Positions 11,949 to 23,579 of a stretch of DNA of 64,000 nt are shown piece after piece; position 1 is the first letter of the stretch; each line of letters begins with the position of its first letter. The notes below the pieces were generated by a model, which was not told the DNA's origin, ran no database searches, and was given only the letters and a program-made list of their open reading frames with translations. The position numbers and the translations under genes are program-made. Source of the DNA: Ascidia mentula (Eukaryota; Chordata; Ascidiacea; Phlebobranchia; Ascidiidae); contig OX387197.1 of NCBI GenBank assembly GCA_947561715.1, positions 6,445,001 through 6,509,000 of the forward strand, in the 5' to 3' direction.

Positions 11949-12090
11949 AGCTGCAGACAGGGTGTACACACTGTTTCGACCTGTAAGGTCTTATCATAGT
12001 GTAGTTGTTGACTGTGGCACTGCGATAGCTTTTACACTAGCAGACACACAGATTTCCACTTTGTGGTACCTTTCGGTCAACGTGGAAAGT
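11949..12090 (-). repeat. Decayed copy of the hammerhead-bearing element
   Basis: The minus strand carries stem II, GAAA, stem III and CTGTC followed by TGCAGCTCT, as in the 6245 copy. The catalytic box has a small insertion and a changed G (CTATGATAAG), so cleavage is not expected. It also shares the flanking block ctttgtggtacctttcggtc (12059-12078). The block and ribozyme lie in the same order and spacing as at 6245-6390. Confidence 0.7.
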
Positions 12091-14469
12091 CTTACATTTA
12101 ACGCTTTTGTTGGGTCTTTCAAATCGGATTCCTGTTATCATGCAGTAAACCCAGTGTTCATCGTGAGAGACGTTACGCAAGTAAGTTTGGATCGCAGCGA
12201 TAAACGCCCATCAAATTTCGTGACAACGTTGCCACCTTGCAGCATACAATAATAAACCAGACAGATCCGGATGGCATTTAATGTCTTTACAAAATTAAAA
12301 CACGTCGCTTTTCGCAGCAACTGACATGATTGTTGCCCATCCGTTTTTCCGTGCGTCATCAGAGCATGTGCAAAGATTTTTGTTTCGAAACCCCCGCAAA
12401 ATAGAGCAAAAGTGTATTTTAACCAGTGTCAGTTTTAGAACTGCTGATTTGTGCCAAGTCAAGACAATGAAACACGAATAGGATTCGTATGAAAAACGCT
12501 ATTTGTTGCCGGATCTGTCGCTATATATAGCAGTCCTTTTTTAGGATACTGCAAATGCTTCAAGACAAAGTGCACACTGGTTCCTTCGAATTAATCTCTA
12601 ATTTCTAAGATTTGTCCTTATTTTGTAGGCAGTCTTCTTCGAAAATACGAGCGTCCGTATATCTAAGATTTACCTTTATTGGTGACTGGGTATTTTAAGC
12701 AGTTTTACCCACATCCAAATGTTGTAAACCACGTCAAATACAGGCCTTTTCCGTTTTTTTTCGCTAAGTTTGTATATGTCCACATTGCGGGCACCCCTGG
12801 ATATTCATTATAGTTAAATCCACAAAATTCGTTGTAACAGCGTAATTGACTCGTCTTTATCGGTCGTGACACGCAGGCAATAATACATTGGCCATAATTT
12901 GGGTTTCTTAAAATGCGTCGACGAAATTGAAAGGACAGTTTTGGTAACATGACGTTCTTTATTTAGCATATCACATGTGTAAGTGCCAGCGGCCTGTTTT
13001 TTGGTGTGAGTTTCGAGTAACATCAAAGGATATGCCAAGGTTTTATTTAGTTTTCGCAAAAACACAAGAAAATATAGGAAAACAATTATGCGGCGGTCAG
13101 TGCACGTTTTATTTTAGGAACTCGGTGTAGCACTGTTTTGGTCTGATGCCAATACTGTGGTTATTTTGATTTGGGTTTCACAGTTACTGCGTGACACAAT
13201 GACGTTCACACACTTATTTAAAAGTGCCGATTTGTGATCTTGCAAACCTTCGCAACCTAATTTAAGAATTAGGTTTTTGCATTTGCAAGATGGAAGTTTA
13301 ATTTTCCGCAGGTTCTAACAGTGACAGAATTTCGAAAAATTTAGATTTTCGGAATTACAAAATGCTGCATATCTTGTCACTTTCCGCTTTCCAATCCTAA
13401 ATAGCTGTATAATGCGGAAACCAAAACCGGTATTGCGGTTAAATGTTTTACTGCACGGACCGCCATGCATCGCGGAAACGCCAATATTACACACACAAGG
13501 TGTCACGTTCACACGGGTCAACGTGACTCGAAATTGCCCAGTCAACTTTACTTGTTAGAACGCGTTGAAAAAATTCACCACTAACTTTTGGACGCATTCC
13601 AACGTGGTTAACGTTAATCAAGAAAATTGGGTTAGGATTGATTCAATTTTCGACCGAATTAGCAAACCAGAAGACCAGTTGTGTGATAATTAAAATCCAG
13701 CCCATCTGCTACAAACCCTTTTGAAATCAAATCGCAGCAATGTTTGGCCAAACAAATATAGAATTTTTTAATAGATAGCTTTATTTTCAGTTCCAGTCTG
13801 TTACCAAGACATTGGACCTGTTTATTTATTGCCGATTGAAAATACCAATCCTTGCAAATACCGAAGTGTCTTGTGCGATGTAACGTCACAGCTTGCATCT
13901 CATAACACGTATATCATTGCATAACCTCGGTTTCGCACGAACAACTGTCCGAAAAGGTTTAGTAACAATCCATCCCGTGCGACTCCAGCTTTAAACGGTT
14001 AAATTATTTTCGTGCACTACGTCACCGACCCGAGTGAACCCAGGAATCGCAGAAGGTTGACGTAACACCGCTCAAATGCTGTTTGGTATGTTTAAGAACG
14101 TTTGAAGGGAGTCACTTTAGTTGCTTTCCGGGTTTGGTCAAACCGTGCACCAGGCTTGAAAGTGCAAACCGGTTTTGGTCCATTTTCAGCTTTAGTCAAT
14201 TGGTCGGAAAACTTTAGAGAGGGGAGAAGCAAATATATTATTTCAAACGCGTTGATTTGTATTAGAAGTTATTATATACGATAAAATTCATAAATCATAA
14301 TTTAGTGCAAAGATATGCATAATATTTAGATAAAATATACAGTTATTACAGCAATATAATATAACTGCAGGTCGCCTTAAGAAGCGTTGCAGTATAACAT
14401 ATAGCTGTTCATGGTTTTGTTCTTACAAACAACAATTGGTAATTCCGGTAAACTGCTTAAAAAAGGTTA

Positions 14470-14640
14470 CTCTTTTTTTAACCACACCGCGATTCGAACA
14501 CCTGCAGGTCGCCCTGGTCACAAAACCACATCTATTTTTTTTGTGCACACCGGGATTTTAACCCAGGATATCCTGGCCACTAATCTCGATCAGGTTTTCT
14601 TCTTGTTGGTATATGGGTCGGGTCCTTGACCAATGCTGCC
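14470..14640 (-). repeat. tRNA-derived SINE-like repeats, two T-arm segments
   Basis: Two tRNA 3'-half-like segments lie head to tail on the minus strand. One (14480-14522) has box-B-like GTTCGAATCGCGG. The other (about 14540-14640) matches the family at 4110-4235, including ggatatcctgg and gatcaggttttc. This is either a dimeric SINE or one inserted beside another. Confidence 0.5.
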
Positions 14641-15080
14641 AATCTCTATTTTCCCCTTGATATGACATTTACATCAACAGCTCCGTCTAACGGCCATGTA
14701 AATATTGCTGCTGGCTCACTGGATGGAAACCTTGGTGCTCCAAACACCGTTTTTGGCCTGCGTCGTGTTAGTTTTTACGACTCCGCAAAATAGAAAAACT
14801 ACTTAAAGCGATTTTCCTGTGCTCGATTGCACTGAGTTTGTATTAAAAATCACATGCTGTAAATTCTATATATGAGCAAGTGGAGACAATATTATGAATT
14901 CTGTGAGTTTCAGACAGACTGTTAAGTTCACGCTCTTGCAGACCAAACGAAAAATGTTTTATCCGAATGTATTCACCTAGTTTGGTGCCCGACAGCTGAC
15001 GGTGATTGTATTGTCACCACCAAGTGGAAGTCTTCGCGTGGCCGTTTGGGAGGCAAAATCGTCTACAATAGTCACACCAA

Positions 15081-15136
15081 ACTGGACTGATGAGACCTTA
15101 TGGGTAGAAACAATGGTTATCTGTCTGCAACTCACA
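15081..15136 (+). repeat. Decayed hammerhead ribozyme copy
   Basis: CTGATGA (15087-15093), GAAA (15107-15110) and GTC (15123-15125) are all intact and correctly spaced. Stem II has a G-A mismatch, stem III only two sound pairs, and stem I is nearly unpaired. Activity is therefore doubtful. The sequence just upstream (gtctacaatagtcacacc) resembles that upstream of the 46344 copy. Confidence 0.65.
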
Positions 15137-17333
15137 GAATGCTGTAAATTGTACGAAAATGGGTGCATAATGGAAAAGTGATAATTATCATACGTCAGAT
15201 GATATAAACATCCGCTAAATAAATAAAAATTCAGTTGAAGGGGGGGCGTTTTTAGATTTTAACACTAAAATGTACATGCATTAACAACACAAAATACACG
15301 CTTTTCCATACAGGTGTTACTTTTTGCAACAGAACGAAATGTGAACGTACCAGCACGTGCTGCGTAAAAAAATTAATTTCCTCCTAGCTGGTAACACGAC
15401 TTGCGCAACTACGTGGCGTTGTTTGGAAAAGGTATTCTCAACGCGCCGTACGCGAACCCAAAAGACAAGCCCTAATTAGCATAACCGCGCCGTATCAAAA
15501 CACTCTCGAGGCAAACGCACAAGAGTGAACTTGTAAAGATTGCTGACAAAGCTTTGTGCTGTGTGAAGGGTGGATGTTTTGCGGAAAACTATATTAACTC
15601 TATCATCCAATTTTTTCACCTACTCGACTTACTAATGCGTTTGGAACGTCGCCACATCGTTGGGATAATATTCATCTGAATGTGTCGGAACGGTTACGGC
15701 GCCGATATTATGTTGTGCTTCGCAGGAAAGATTACCATACATGACCCGGGAATTTTCGGTGGCATTCTAAGGCGCCATTCTAAGGAAGTCTGGCACGCAT
15801 TTAAAGGGGAACTATCGGATTTATATGCTTAATAACTTTGACACAAATGTTAATATTTCTGTTTAAGTCGATCGGCAGGGGAACATGGCGAAGTCTCAAT
15901 AACTTGTATTGCAGAAAACAGTTTCTTTTTTAGAAACTTTCGTAGAGAAAATTGGCAGGATATAACCTGCACTTCATATAATCGTTTTGTGGAATGCCTT
16001 CGCAACATACAACAACGTTTAATGGGTAATTGAAAAATACCAAATACAGCTTACATCTAGACATAAAAAAAGATGGATAAAATACAACTGGAAGCAATGT
16101 TTCGCTGATTGGTCCTTTGGTTGGAGGGGTACAGAAAGCCAGGATATCGGTCACGCAAATACCTCGTCCCTGACTCACCAACCCTATTTAAGTTACTGTC
16201 CGTGAAATTTTCGAAAGCTGCCTTGTAAAGATATGAAGACTATTTTATGCAATAGTATTTTTACTTTCATTACGGTGTTTAAGGTCACACAGTGTAGTTG
16301 CAGACATTTTTGAAACAAGTAAAAAACCTTACAGTACACACTATAGGCCCATAATTTGACGTTCCCAGAATACATCATTATCTACTGTATTCACTAAATG
16401 TCCTCACCTAAAAACAAATTTCGTTTACCTTTAAATTTGTGTTGCGGCGTTTTAAGCTTTCCGTGACAAGTCGAGCGCTCCCATTGACCCCTGTAGCGTT
16501 CCTCGGCCACCCAGATCGGAGCGAAGCAAAACCCGGGTACATACCCATTGTCCCGTACGAGCGGTCGAGTTTCGGACAAATCCAGTCAACACGCGAACTG
16601 GGAGAGGTTCTTTAGAAAGCCAACGGGCTCTCTGCGGTTTAATTGAGGCCCGCCGCGGTTTACGAAAGCGTTCGTACCTTCTAAACTATTGTGTTGAACG
16701 AGTTTGAATAGGAAAATCCGCGAAGGTTTGTTTATGTAAGCTGTAGGAGTCGCGTTGCGCTAATTGCTACATCCCTGTTCTTATCCACGATCCTCACCGG
16801 TTTGAAATGGCGGTGGATACGAAAATTACAGTAACCAAGTTTGCCTGTGTAGCGGTCATGAAAAATGAATACCTTGTATTTGTTGTTGCTCGCAATACGA
16901 ATGTGGAAAATTGTTGTCTGATTGATATGTTTGGGTGCAAAGAACTTGGAGTTGATCACCTTGAACGCGAAAGTCAAAGCTAAGATGCTGGGCTTGAAAC
17001 AGCTGCTTGGTCTATCGTACATACATGTTTAAAACGTATTGCTAACATTCAGCTATATCTAGTGTAAACACATTCGTCAAACGCCAGACACGTTGGCTGG
17101 ACCGAGGAACAAAGGTAATACAGAAACGCCAAAACGCCTAAAATACCTGTGGTATTAAATTTCTGGGGAAATTTCGCCACAATCGTACAAGTCCATTGTT
17201 ACGTCATAAGTTGTGAATTTACACAAAAATGATGGAATCTTAGATCAATATTGGATTAAGATGAGTCCTTGCCCCAAGGCGCTCACTAAATCTATAAACT
17301 TGCCGCAAAATTGATCGCGACAATTACTTAGCC

Positions 17334-17440
17334 CAGGATGTCGGCAAACCACGGCCCTGGAGCTGCACGTGGCTCTTTTGTCGCTCTATCATGGCTCCAT
17401 ACCGATATGGCCAGCTCTTTTTGAAATAAAAACAGCAATG
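17334..17440. mobile_element. hAT-like remnant
   Basis: The run CAGGATGTCGGCAAACCACG followed by GGAGCTGCACGTGGCTCTTTT resembles one end of a hAT-type non-autonomous element. Only one end is recognisable. Confidence 0.35.
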
Positions 17441-18128
17441 TGAACAACTAATCAACAACGTAACGCTGTTGGTTTATTTTGTTTCAACTTATTTGCGACT
17501 GCGGGTACGCTTTAGTTTAACTGCCTAACTGACTATTTGTATGCTGACAGATGCCGATCTATTGTCTCATTTCATTTTTTGTATTCACTTCATCTTAAAA
17601 CTTATCACGCACCTTTCTTAATGTCAAAATCACACAGACATAGCAGATTTTCGGAGCAAGCGAACCAAGCGTGCTACAGTTGGTGATGAAACTCCAAATA
17701 CTCACGCAATGTATATACTACTGCTTTTAATTTACCGAACAGTAAAACATGCGACATACAAGAAAGACTGCATTTGACACAATACCCAAAACAGCAATAT
17801 CAAGTATTAAATGAAATTAAATGAAAAAAAACACGCGCAAAACATTGCATTGAGCAAATCGCAATGGCCTCTAAAAGGAGGAAAGACATAGAGATAATCT
17901 AAGTGCCGTTTTTCTATACAAATCATTACAACATATACAGTACGCGCGTTGAGAAACAATTCATGTTGGATTTTCCGCAATTCATTGAGTTAATTATGCT
18001 GCCCACAACTTTTCTAAACACGGAATATTTCCATTAATCGAAGCACTGCGCAAACCCATGTAAAAGATGCCGATGGTCGGTTATTTGCGCTTCAAACCTT
18101 CAAGCACATGTTTTTGACATTTGACGTG

Positions 18129-19955
18129 TCAAATGGGAGCGGCAACTCCATTAGCGCCGTGGTTTACCGCAACGCCATTTTCGCTCAGTGCCTCCTCCAA
18201 GCCAGTCCGGTTACCGGTTCGGAACGGATCAAGCACTAAGACGTGCGTGTAGAACAACACTGCGTTGTTCTCGTCGCAAAATGGAAGCTTTACCACCGAC
18301 TGAAACCCGTTTATTGCGTGAAAATGGGAGGCTCGAGTGCTGTGCGTTATGGCAACGACCAGCGTGGTTGGTTTGGAGGTCGCAGTGCGGTCTTCTTGGA
18401 CTTCAGCTGGAACAACGCGCGACTTTGGCGTGCCTGTGATTTGGACCTGTTTCAACGATAGACTTTTGAATATGCGCCCAAGGTTACATTCAGATTCTCT
18501 CTGTTCCGGTGCTGAGTTTCGCCTCGTGTCGAACACCCTCTGTTTTCTGGCCCGTTCAATCAGGTTCACCGGCTGCTTGACGTTGGAACGTTCCGACAGT
18601 TTTCTGGCGTTCATTTTGCTCCAATATTCTGCGACAATACCGACAGTTTCTTGATAAACGCCCGACCCAAGGCCTTTTGCTGTGTAGTCAAGGTCGATGG
18701 CACAAAACAATCCGTTCCACATCGGGATTCTTGTTGCTGACAATTTCTTCGCGATCATTTGGTTTTCCCAGGCTTCGTACCTGAAATGTTTTTCTGATTG
18801 ATTATTTTTACTATTTTTTACCAAATAATGCGTTGTGAATGTACATATATAGCGATTCTCATCATTAAATGTCAAATTTGTTGTCTTTTATGGAGATTTT
18901 GCTTGACTTAAGACTAATATATTTAGCATTTGTTCTATGAACACATATATTTCACAGATCATATTGCCCATGGGGACCACCTATTATTGCACAATCTATT
19001 ATTGTTATCCGATGACTTGCAGCGCGTTCCGCTAATAAAACTTTAAATTATGTGTTATACCTGACGGTCAATTAATTTTTGTTTCAAAAAACATTGTGAT
19101 TTTGAAAGAATTAATTTTCAGATGATTTATTAGACCCATAACTGTCAACTCTTTACCCAATGTGCCATTTTAAACAACAATAATTTCAACGATATTGAGA
19201 CATCCCCCACCTTTTCACACGTTCCAGTCCCTCTGGCGATATTTTGGCCAATCCGTGCTTCTCATAAGCTTCCCAGTAAGGTTCGTCATTCCCAATCGCC
19301 CACCCGCACCCGTCGCTAGATGGCGGCACACACACCAAACCACCAATGATTTTTTCGCCTCCTTCGTTTACGGTCAGTTTAATTAGAATTCCTTGACCGC
19401 TTCCCACTGTGACGTCATAATTGGCGTCGAGATAAACGCGCAAAAAGTCGTCTCTGTTGGAAGGGTCTGGGACCATGTATTTGTAGAGCGAGTAGTGACG
19501 AAATGAGTTGACGTAACACTCACGAATGACCTTCCAGTCGTCCTTGGACGTTGTAAGGGATAATTTGTGTTGTCTGTGAAAAGAAATATTGCACGTTAAA
19601 CCCCAACGCTTGAAAATTAATTGTATACGTTTTCGAAATAAACGGTTAAAACGTTACATTTCATCAACATTTTTTAAGAAAAAGGAGTTGTAGAAATAAA
19701 TTAAAGTCTAAATTCTTTATTCAATCATCAAATTAACTGTTTTTGGTCTTCACCTTAATATTTAAGACAATATATATTTAAAAGATTTTTAGACCTTTCC
19801 ACATTTCCCACAAAAGTCGATATGTTTCGCAACCCATAATTTAATTTTACCGTAGTTTAAAAAGCCCTGGTTCAAAATATATAGCATGCTGTTCGAAAAA
19901 AATAATATTTAGCTGACGTATTGGACAAAATTAAATGCAAAACTTACAAATCCAT
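18129..19955 (-). CDS. GNAT-fold N-acetyltransferase-like protein, copy 2
   Basis: Exons 19955-19948, 19573-19211 and 18780-18129 (minus) join with phases 2 and 2 into 340 residues. The first coding exon is only 8 nt (MD plus two bases). The layout equals copy 1, including a third exon of exactly 652 nt. The N-terminal half (VIRECYVNSFRHYSLYKY, VGSGQGILIKLTV) leads to motif A (MWNGLFCAIDLDYTAKGLG) and motif B (THSTRASHFHAINGF). The loop reads T-A-K-G-L-G, again without the usual Q/R. The 3' half of exon 2 is nearly identical in DNA to copies 1 and 3, while exon 3 has diverged strongly. The intact frame and conserved motifs suggest it is functional; the substrate is unknown. Confidence 0.8.
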
Positions 19956-22900
19956 TGTTAGATCCTCATCGAAGTCGTCAAATTGTTACTCTTCACTTAG
20001 CAGGTACACCTGCATTTATCTACGTTTAAACTGCAACAAAAAATTAGGTGAATAACATTATTTTTATGCGAATTTTGCAAAATAATGAATAATCTTTGGT
20101 GCAAACTATCTGGAGTTAAGTAGTCTAAATAGAAAAGCCAAAGCTAGAATGCTGTTCATCATAATGCTGGTAAACGGTTTTGAGTACTGATGATGAACCC
20201 TGTATGAGTTCGAAACGTATACCAGCATTATGATGAACAGCATTCTAGCTTTGGCTTTTTTTATTTAGAATGAATAATCTCTACAACAAAAAAGCTGAAA
20301 ATGTTTTCCCGTTTTTATCTCAAATTGAAACGCACCACAACACAAAGATGCATGCATGGGAAGGACTCTATGATCGCGTGGCAAGGGTTTTTAGTAGGAT
20401 CCATCTAACTTGTGGGCCGTCCTAATGTCGTCCCGTGTGACAAAAATGAACCGCCAAGTTAGCGCCCACGAACTCGTCATGGAAGATTTGGCCTGAAACG
20501 ACCCGATCTCGCATCATGTTTCATCGAGAATGCAAACTGTAACCGTGGAGGTCCTTGTATGTGTTTCGCAGATGACTCAAATGTAAACGCTCCAATGATA
20601 TTTAAGTCAACGCTCTATTACGAATCCGCATAAACCTCTCTGCTTCATATACTTTTACTTTGTTTGAACAGATAAGGTCACTTTTGATTGAGAACAAAGC
20701 ACATGGTTCTCACATAAACCCAACATTTTTGATAATGACAAAAGGGGAGATTCCAAATTTAACTTACTTTTTCTATACCTTTCTACTGTTGGTCCTCTCT
20801 TAAACCGCCCATGACAGGTAAACAAGAACTAGGCATAACTCGTTGCTTTGTGATATGAGATACGGTGTATCAAAACCAACACTTTTCCTAAATCCCTAAT
20901 GCAGAAGCCTACAATTTCCTGTAAGCCAACTCAGGTGTGCACATACGAATATAGAGAAAAGGCAAAGTAATTTCCACTTTCTATACAATGCAAAGATAGA
21001 ATAATGAACCGGTGTGCTTAACTATATTCAGTGAATAAACATTCCTGTAAATTCCGTTCAATTTCACCAATGGCTGTACTGATGTGCTGGCAAACAACAG
21101 GTCACTCGGCTCCATTGCACTAAAGGTTGTGTCAACTTTCGCTAGCGCTTTCCTTCTCATGCCCAGACGCGCACTCTGTGAGGCCACCTTTATCTCCCTG
21201 AAAACCGCGTCGTTTCGAATTTATCTGCGCATGTGTTTTGCTGAAGGGAAGAAGGAGTTGTAGAGGTGTACGTCACTTGCCGCATAACAGCCAAAATAAC
21301 ATCCGGGTGTTTCCGAAAACCCGCTTATTCAGTTTCAACTTTCTCCGCACCGACTGCACTTATTAACTACTTGAATTTGGTCCCTTTGTCCGTTATGTAT
21401 TGGGATGTACTACACGGTGAACTATAGGATTTCACGATTCTACGATTAATCGCTACATAACGATTTAATTGTGCGGAAGCGGTTCGCAAACATGTGCGTT
21501 GTTTCATGTTTCCAAAGGAGTGGCGTAAAATTTTAAACCAAAATTTGGAGATTTTCTTGGGAAAATGCAAGCAAATAACAAATCAAATTTGCCTTCTGCG
21601 ACCAAAGATTCTAAACATAGTGTTAAAGCGTGCTGATAGATTTATAACCGGTGAGTCGCAGGTGCCGTAAGCCCTTTCAAATGCGTCGCAAGTGAAAAGG
21701 AAGTGAACCACTGTTGTACGGAATGCAATTTTAAAACCCCATGCGAGAATGTTGTAACGCGTTTTTTCAACAAAATGTTTCCCAAGAAATATTTACATTT
21801 TATCCAACAGCGTTTCCCGTTCACATTGTAAAAGGGGCTAGAAAACCATATTAGGCCACTCCCGACGCCAAACTCCCTTTACCCTTTAATTCATACAATC
21901 AAGTACCCTCAAAAACCTTTCAGGCGCGGTTCGAAAACATATTTTCTTCTGCCGCATTTGTTTACGGGTTAGGACCCACGCAGGGGTTCGAAAACTATTT
22001 CATTGTCACTGCCCCATGACGCTGACTCGCCCCAACGCGATTAAACGCTGACAGACGGATAGCTTCGTTGCCAGGGTCACGCGCGAACGACGGATACCGC
22101 ATATCCAATTAAGAGTGGTTTATTTTCCTGTTGGTTTTTTAGTTTGATGAATGACCGACGAATGTGATTTAATCTATATCTTGCTGTGGTGATTTCTCCC
22201 AAAAGACACAGGATAAATCCACATGAACGATATCCCGCGATAATTCCTTAGATTGCGAACCAAAACTATTCGTGTTGATATTTTCATGGTTCAGGCATGA
22301 TTTCATAATTTAGTGAATTTCTCAGGTGTGAAATGTTGTTAGAAAGCACTTGAGCGTCGTGTTTTGGAGTTCGTTATTGATAAAAACCTGAAGCAGTTGA
22401 CTGCACAATGGTTTGACTCAGCATATTGCGTATAATACTGATGTGACGATTTTTCCTTTTGCGTTTGAAGCCGAACATTATACTTGATAACATAATGAAT
22501 ATTATTAGTCATTCGCACACATTCCGTCAATTTGACGTGCAAAGGAAAGGCCCTAATAGTAATTTGCATATACGTTACTGTGAGTCAACGATGTCTGTCA
22601 CTTATTGGTCACGCACACTCGTTGATTTCACAAAAATAATCACGGTTAAAAATCAAAAATCAAACCAATTAATTTAAAGTTTCGAGGTTTGTTCATAATG
22701 AAACGTATTTGTACGGCCTGTTTTACAATGTGCTATATAATTATAACGTGGTAAACTTTTTCCATTTTTGTGGATGATGTATTTGGGTCAAGTTTTTAAA
22801 TGAGAAACGCGCTATGAGGTTTGCTTTTAATCTCAAGTGCACAAAAATATTCCGGTGTGTGTTAAAATACGCTTGAGCTTATTTTTAGATGGTTTCGTAA

Positions 22901-23459
22901 CAAGTTTATGATCCGGCCCAGCTGGTATTAAACAGCTCCCTTTTTATCCTACTTAGGTTTACGGGTGCGTTTTAACAAGGACACGACGTCAACAGGCGAA
23001 TATTAGTATAAAATATTGATTGCCTTTGCGTAAATGACTCCATCGTCGAAAGGGGTTTAATTTACGACCACTAGAAAAAGCCCGCAGGGTGATAAACGCG
23101 TCATATGCTTGTGTCGTTCATTTATCATTAACGTACAAGGCGCATTGCTGTTTAAAGCAATTTGTTTTCTACTTACCGATGCGTTTTTTGAAAACAATGC
23201 AGTTGTCCTTGTTGCAAGTTCTTTACTTAAATTGCTATACTGTATTCGTTAGGAAATAAAAAAAGACTTGTTTTTAGAAATATGGTCTATTAAAATCTAT
23301 CTAAATACAACCTCACAAAGAGAAAATACGAACAACACAAAATAACTTTGTTCTTTCAATATAATTATAAGATCGCGCAATTCAAAACTAAAATATGACG
23401 ACCTCACAAACGGCTGACACTTGGCTTCTTTTAAAACACCTCTTTACCAAGGAGCAATC
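19956..23459. other. Intergenic stretch upstream of GNAT copy 2
   Basis: No gene is recognised. It contains the long hairpin element at 20133-20259. The remaining ORFs are short, without domains or splice support. Confidence 0.5.
20133..20259 (+). repeat. Hairpin element with hammerhead-like core
   Basis: Perfect 40-bp inverted arms (20133-20172 and 20220-20259) enclose a 47-base loop. The loop holds CTGATGA (20187-20193), a GAAC/GTTC stem II, GAAA (20212-20215) and GTA (20217-20219). The arm starting at 20220 follows the triplet directly, as stem I should in a type I hammerhead, and the three bases before CTGATGA (GTA) can also pair with it (TAC). Stem III is a single C-G with no loop, so a lone molecule could not fold it. 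The ACGT at 20215-20218 is self-complementary and could pair between two molecules. Confidence 0.7.
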
Positions 23460-23579
23460 GCCTACGACCATACCACGTTGAGAACACCCCATCTCGTCCG
23501 ATCTGGGAAGTTAAGCAACGTCGGGCCCGGTTAGTACTTGGATGGGTGACCGCCTGGGAATACCGGGTGTCGTAGGCTT
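23460..23579 (+). rRNA. 5S ribosomal RNA
   Basis: A full-length 5S gene of about 120 bases starting GCCTACGACCATACCACG and ending GGGTGTCGTAGGC before a T run. The ends pair as helix I. The internal control region (gaagttaagcaacgtcggg, then ggttagtacttggatggg) is intact, and a T-rich stretch follows as a Pol III terminator. An AT-rich ttttaaaa lies about 30 bases upstream, where a TATA-like element would sit. Only one unit is present here, so it is a dispersed copy rather than part of a tandem array. Confidence 0.95.

Larger units (their letters stand above)
9253..18128. other. Gene-poor intergenic stretch
   Basis: No exon chain or protein domain was recognised. The region holds hAT-like remnants (about 10398 and 17334), two decayed hammerhead-element copies (11949 and 15081) and tRNA-derived repeats (14470-14640). 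Other ORFs are short and lack codon or splice support. Confidence 0.5.
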
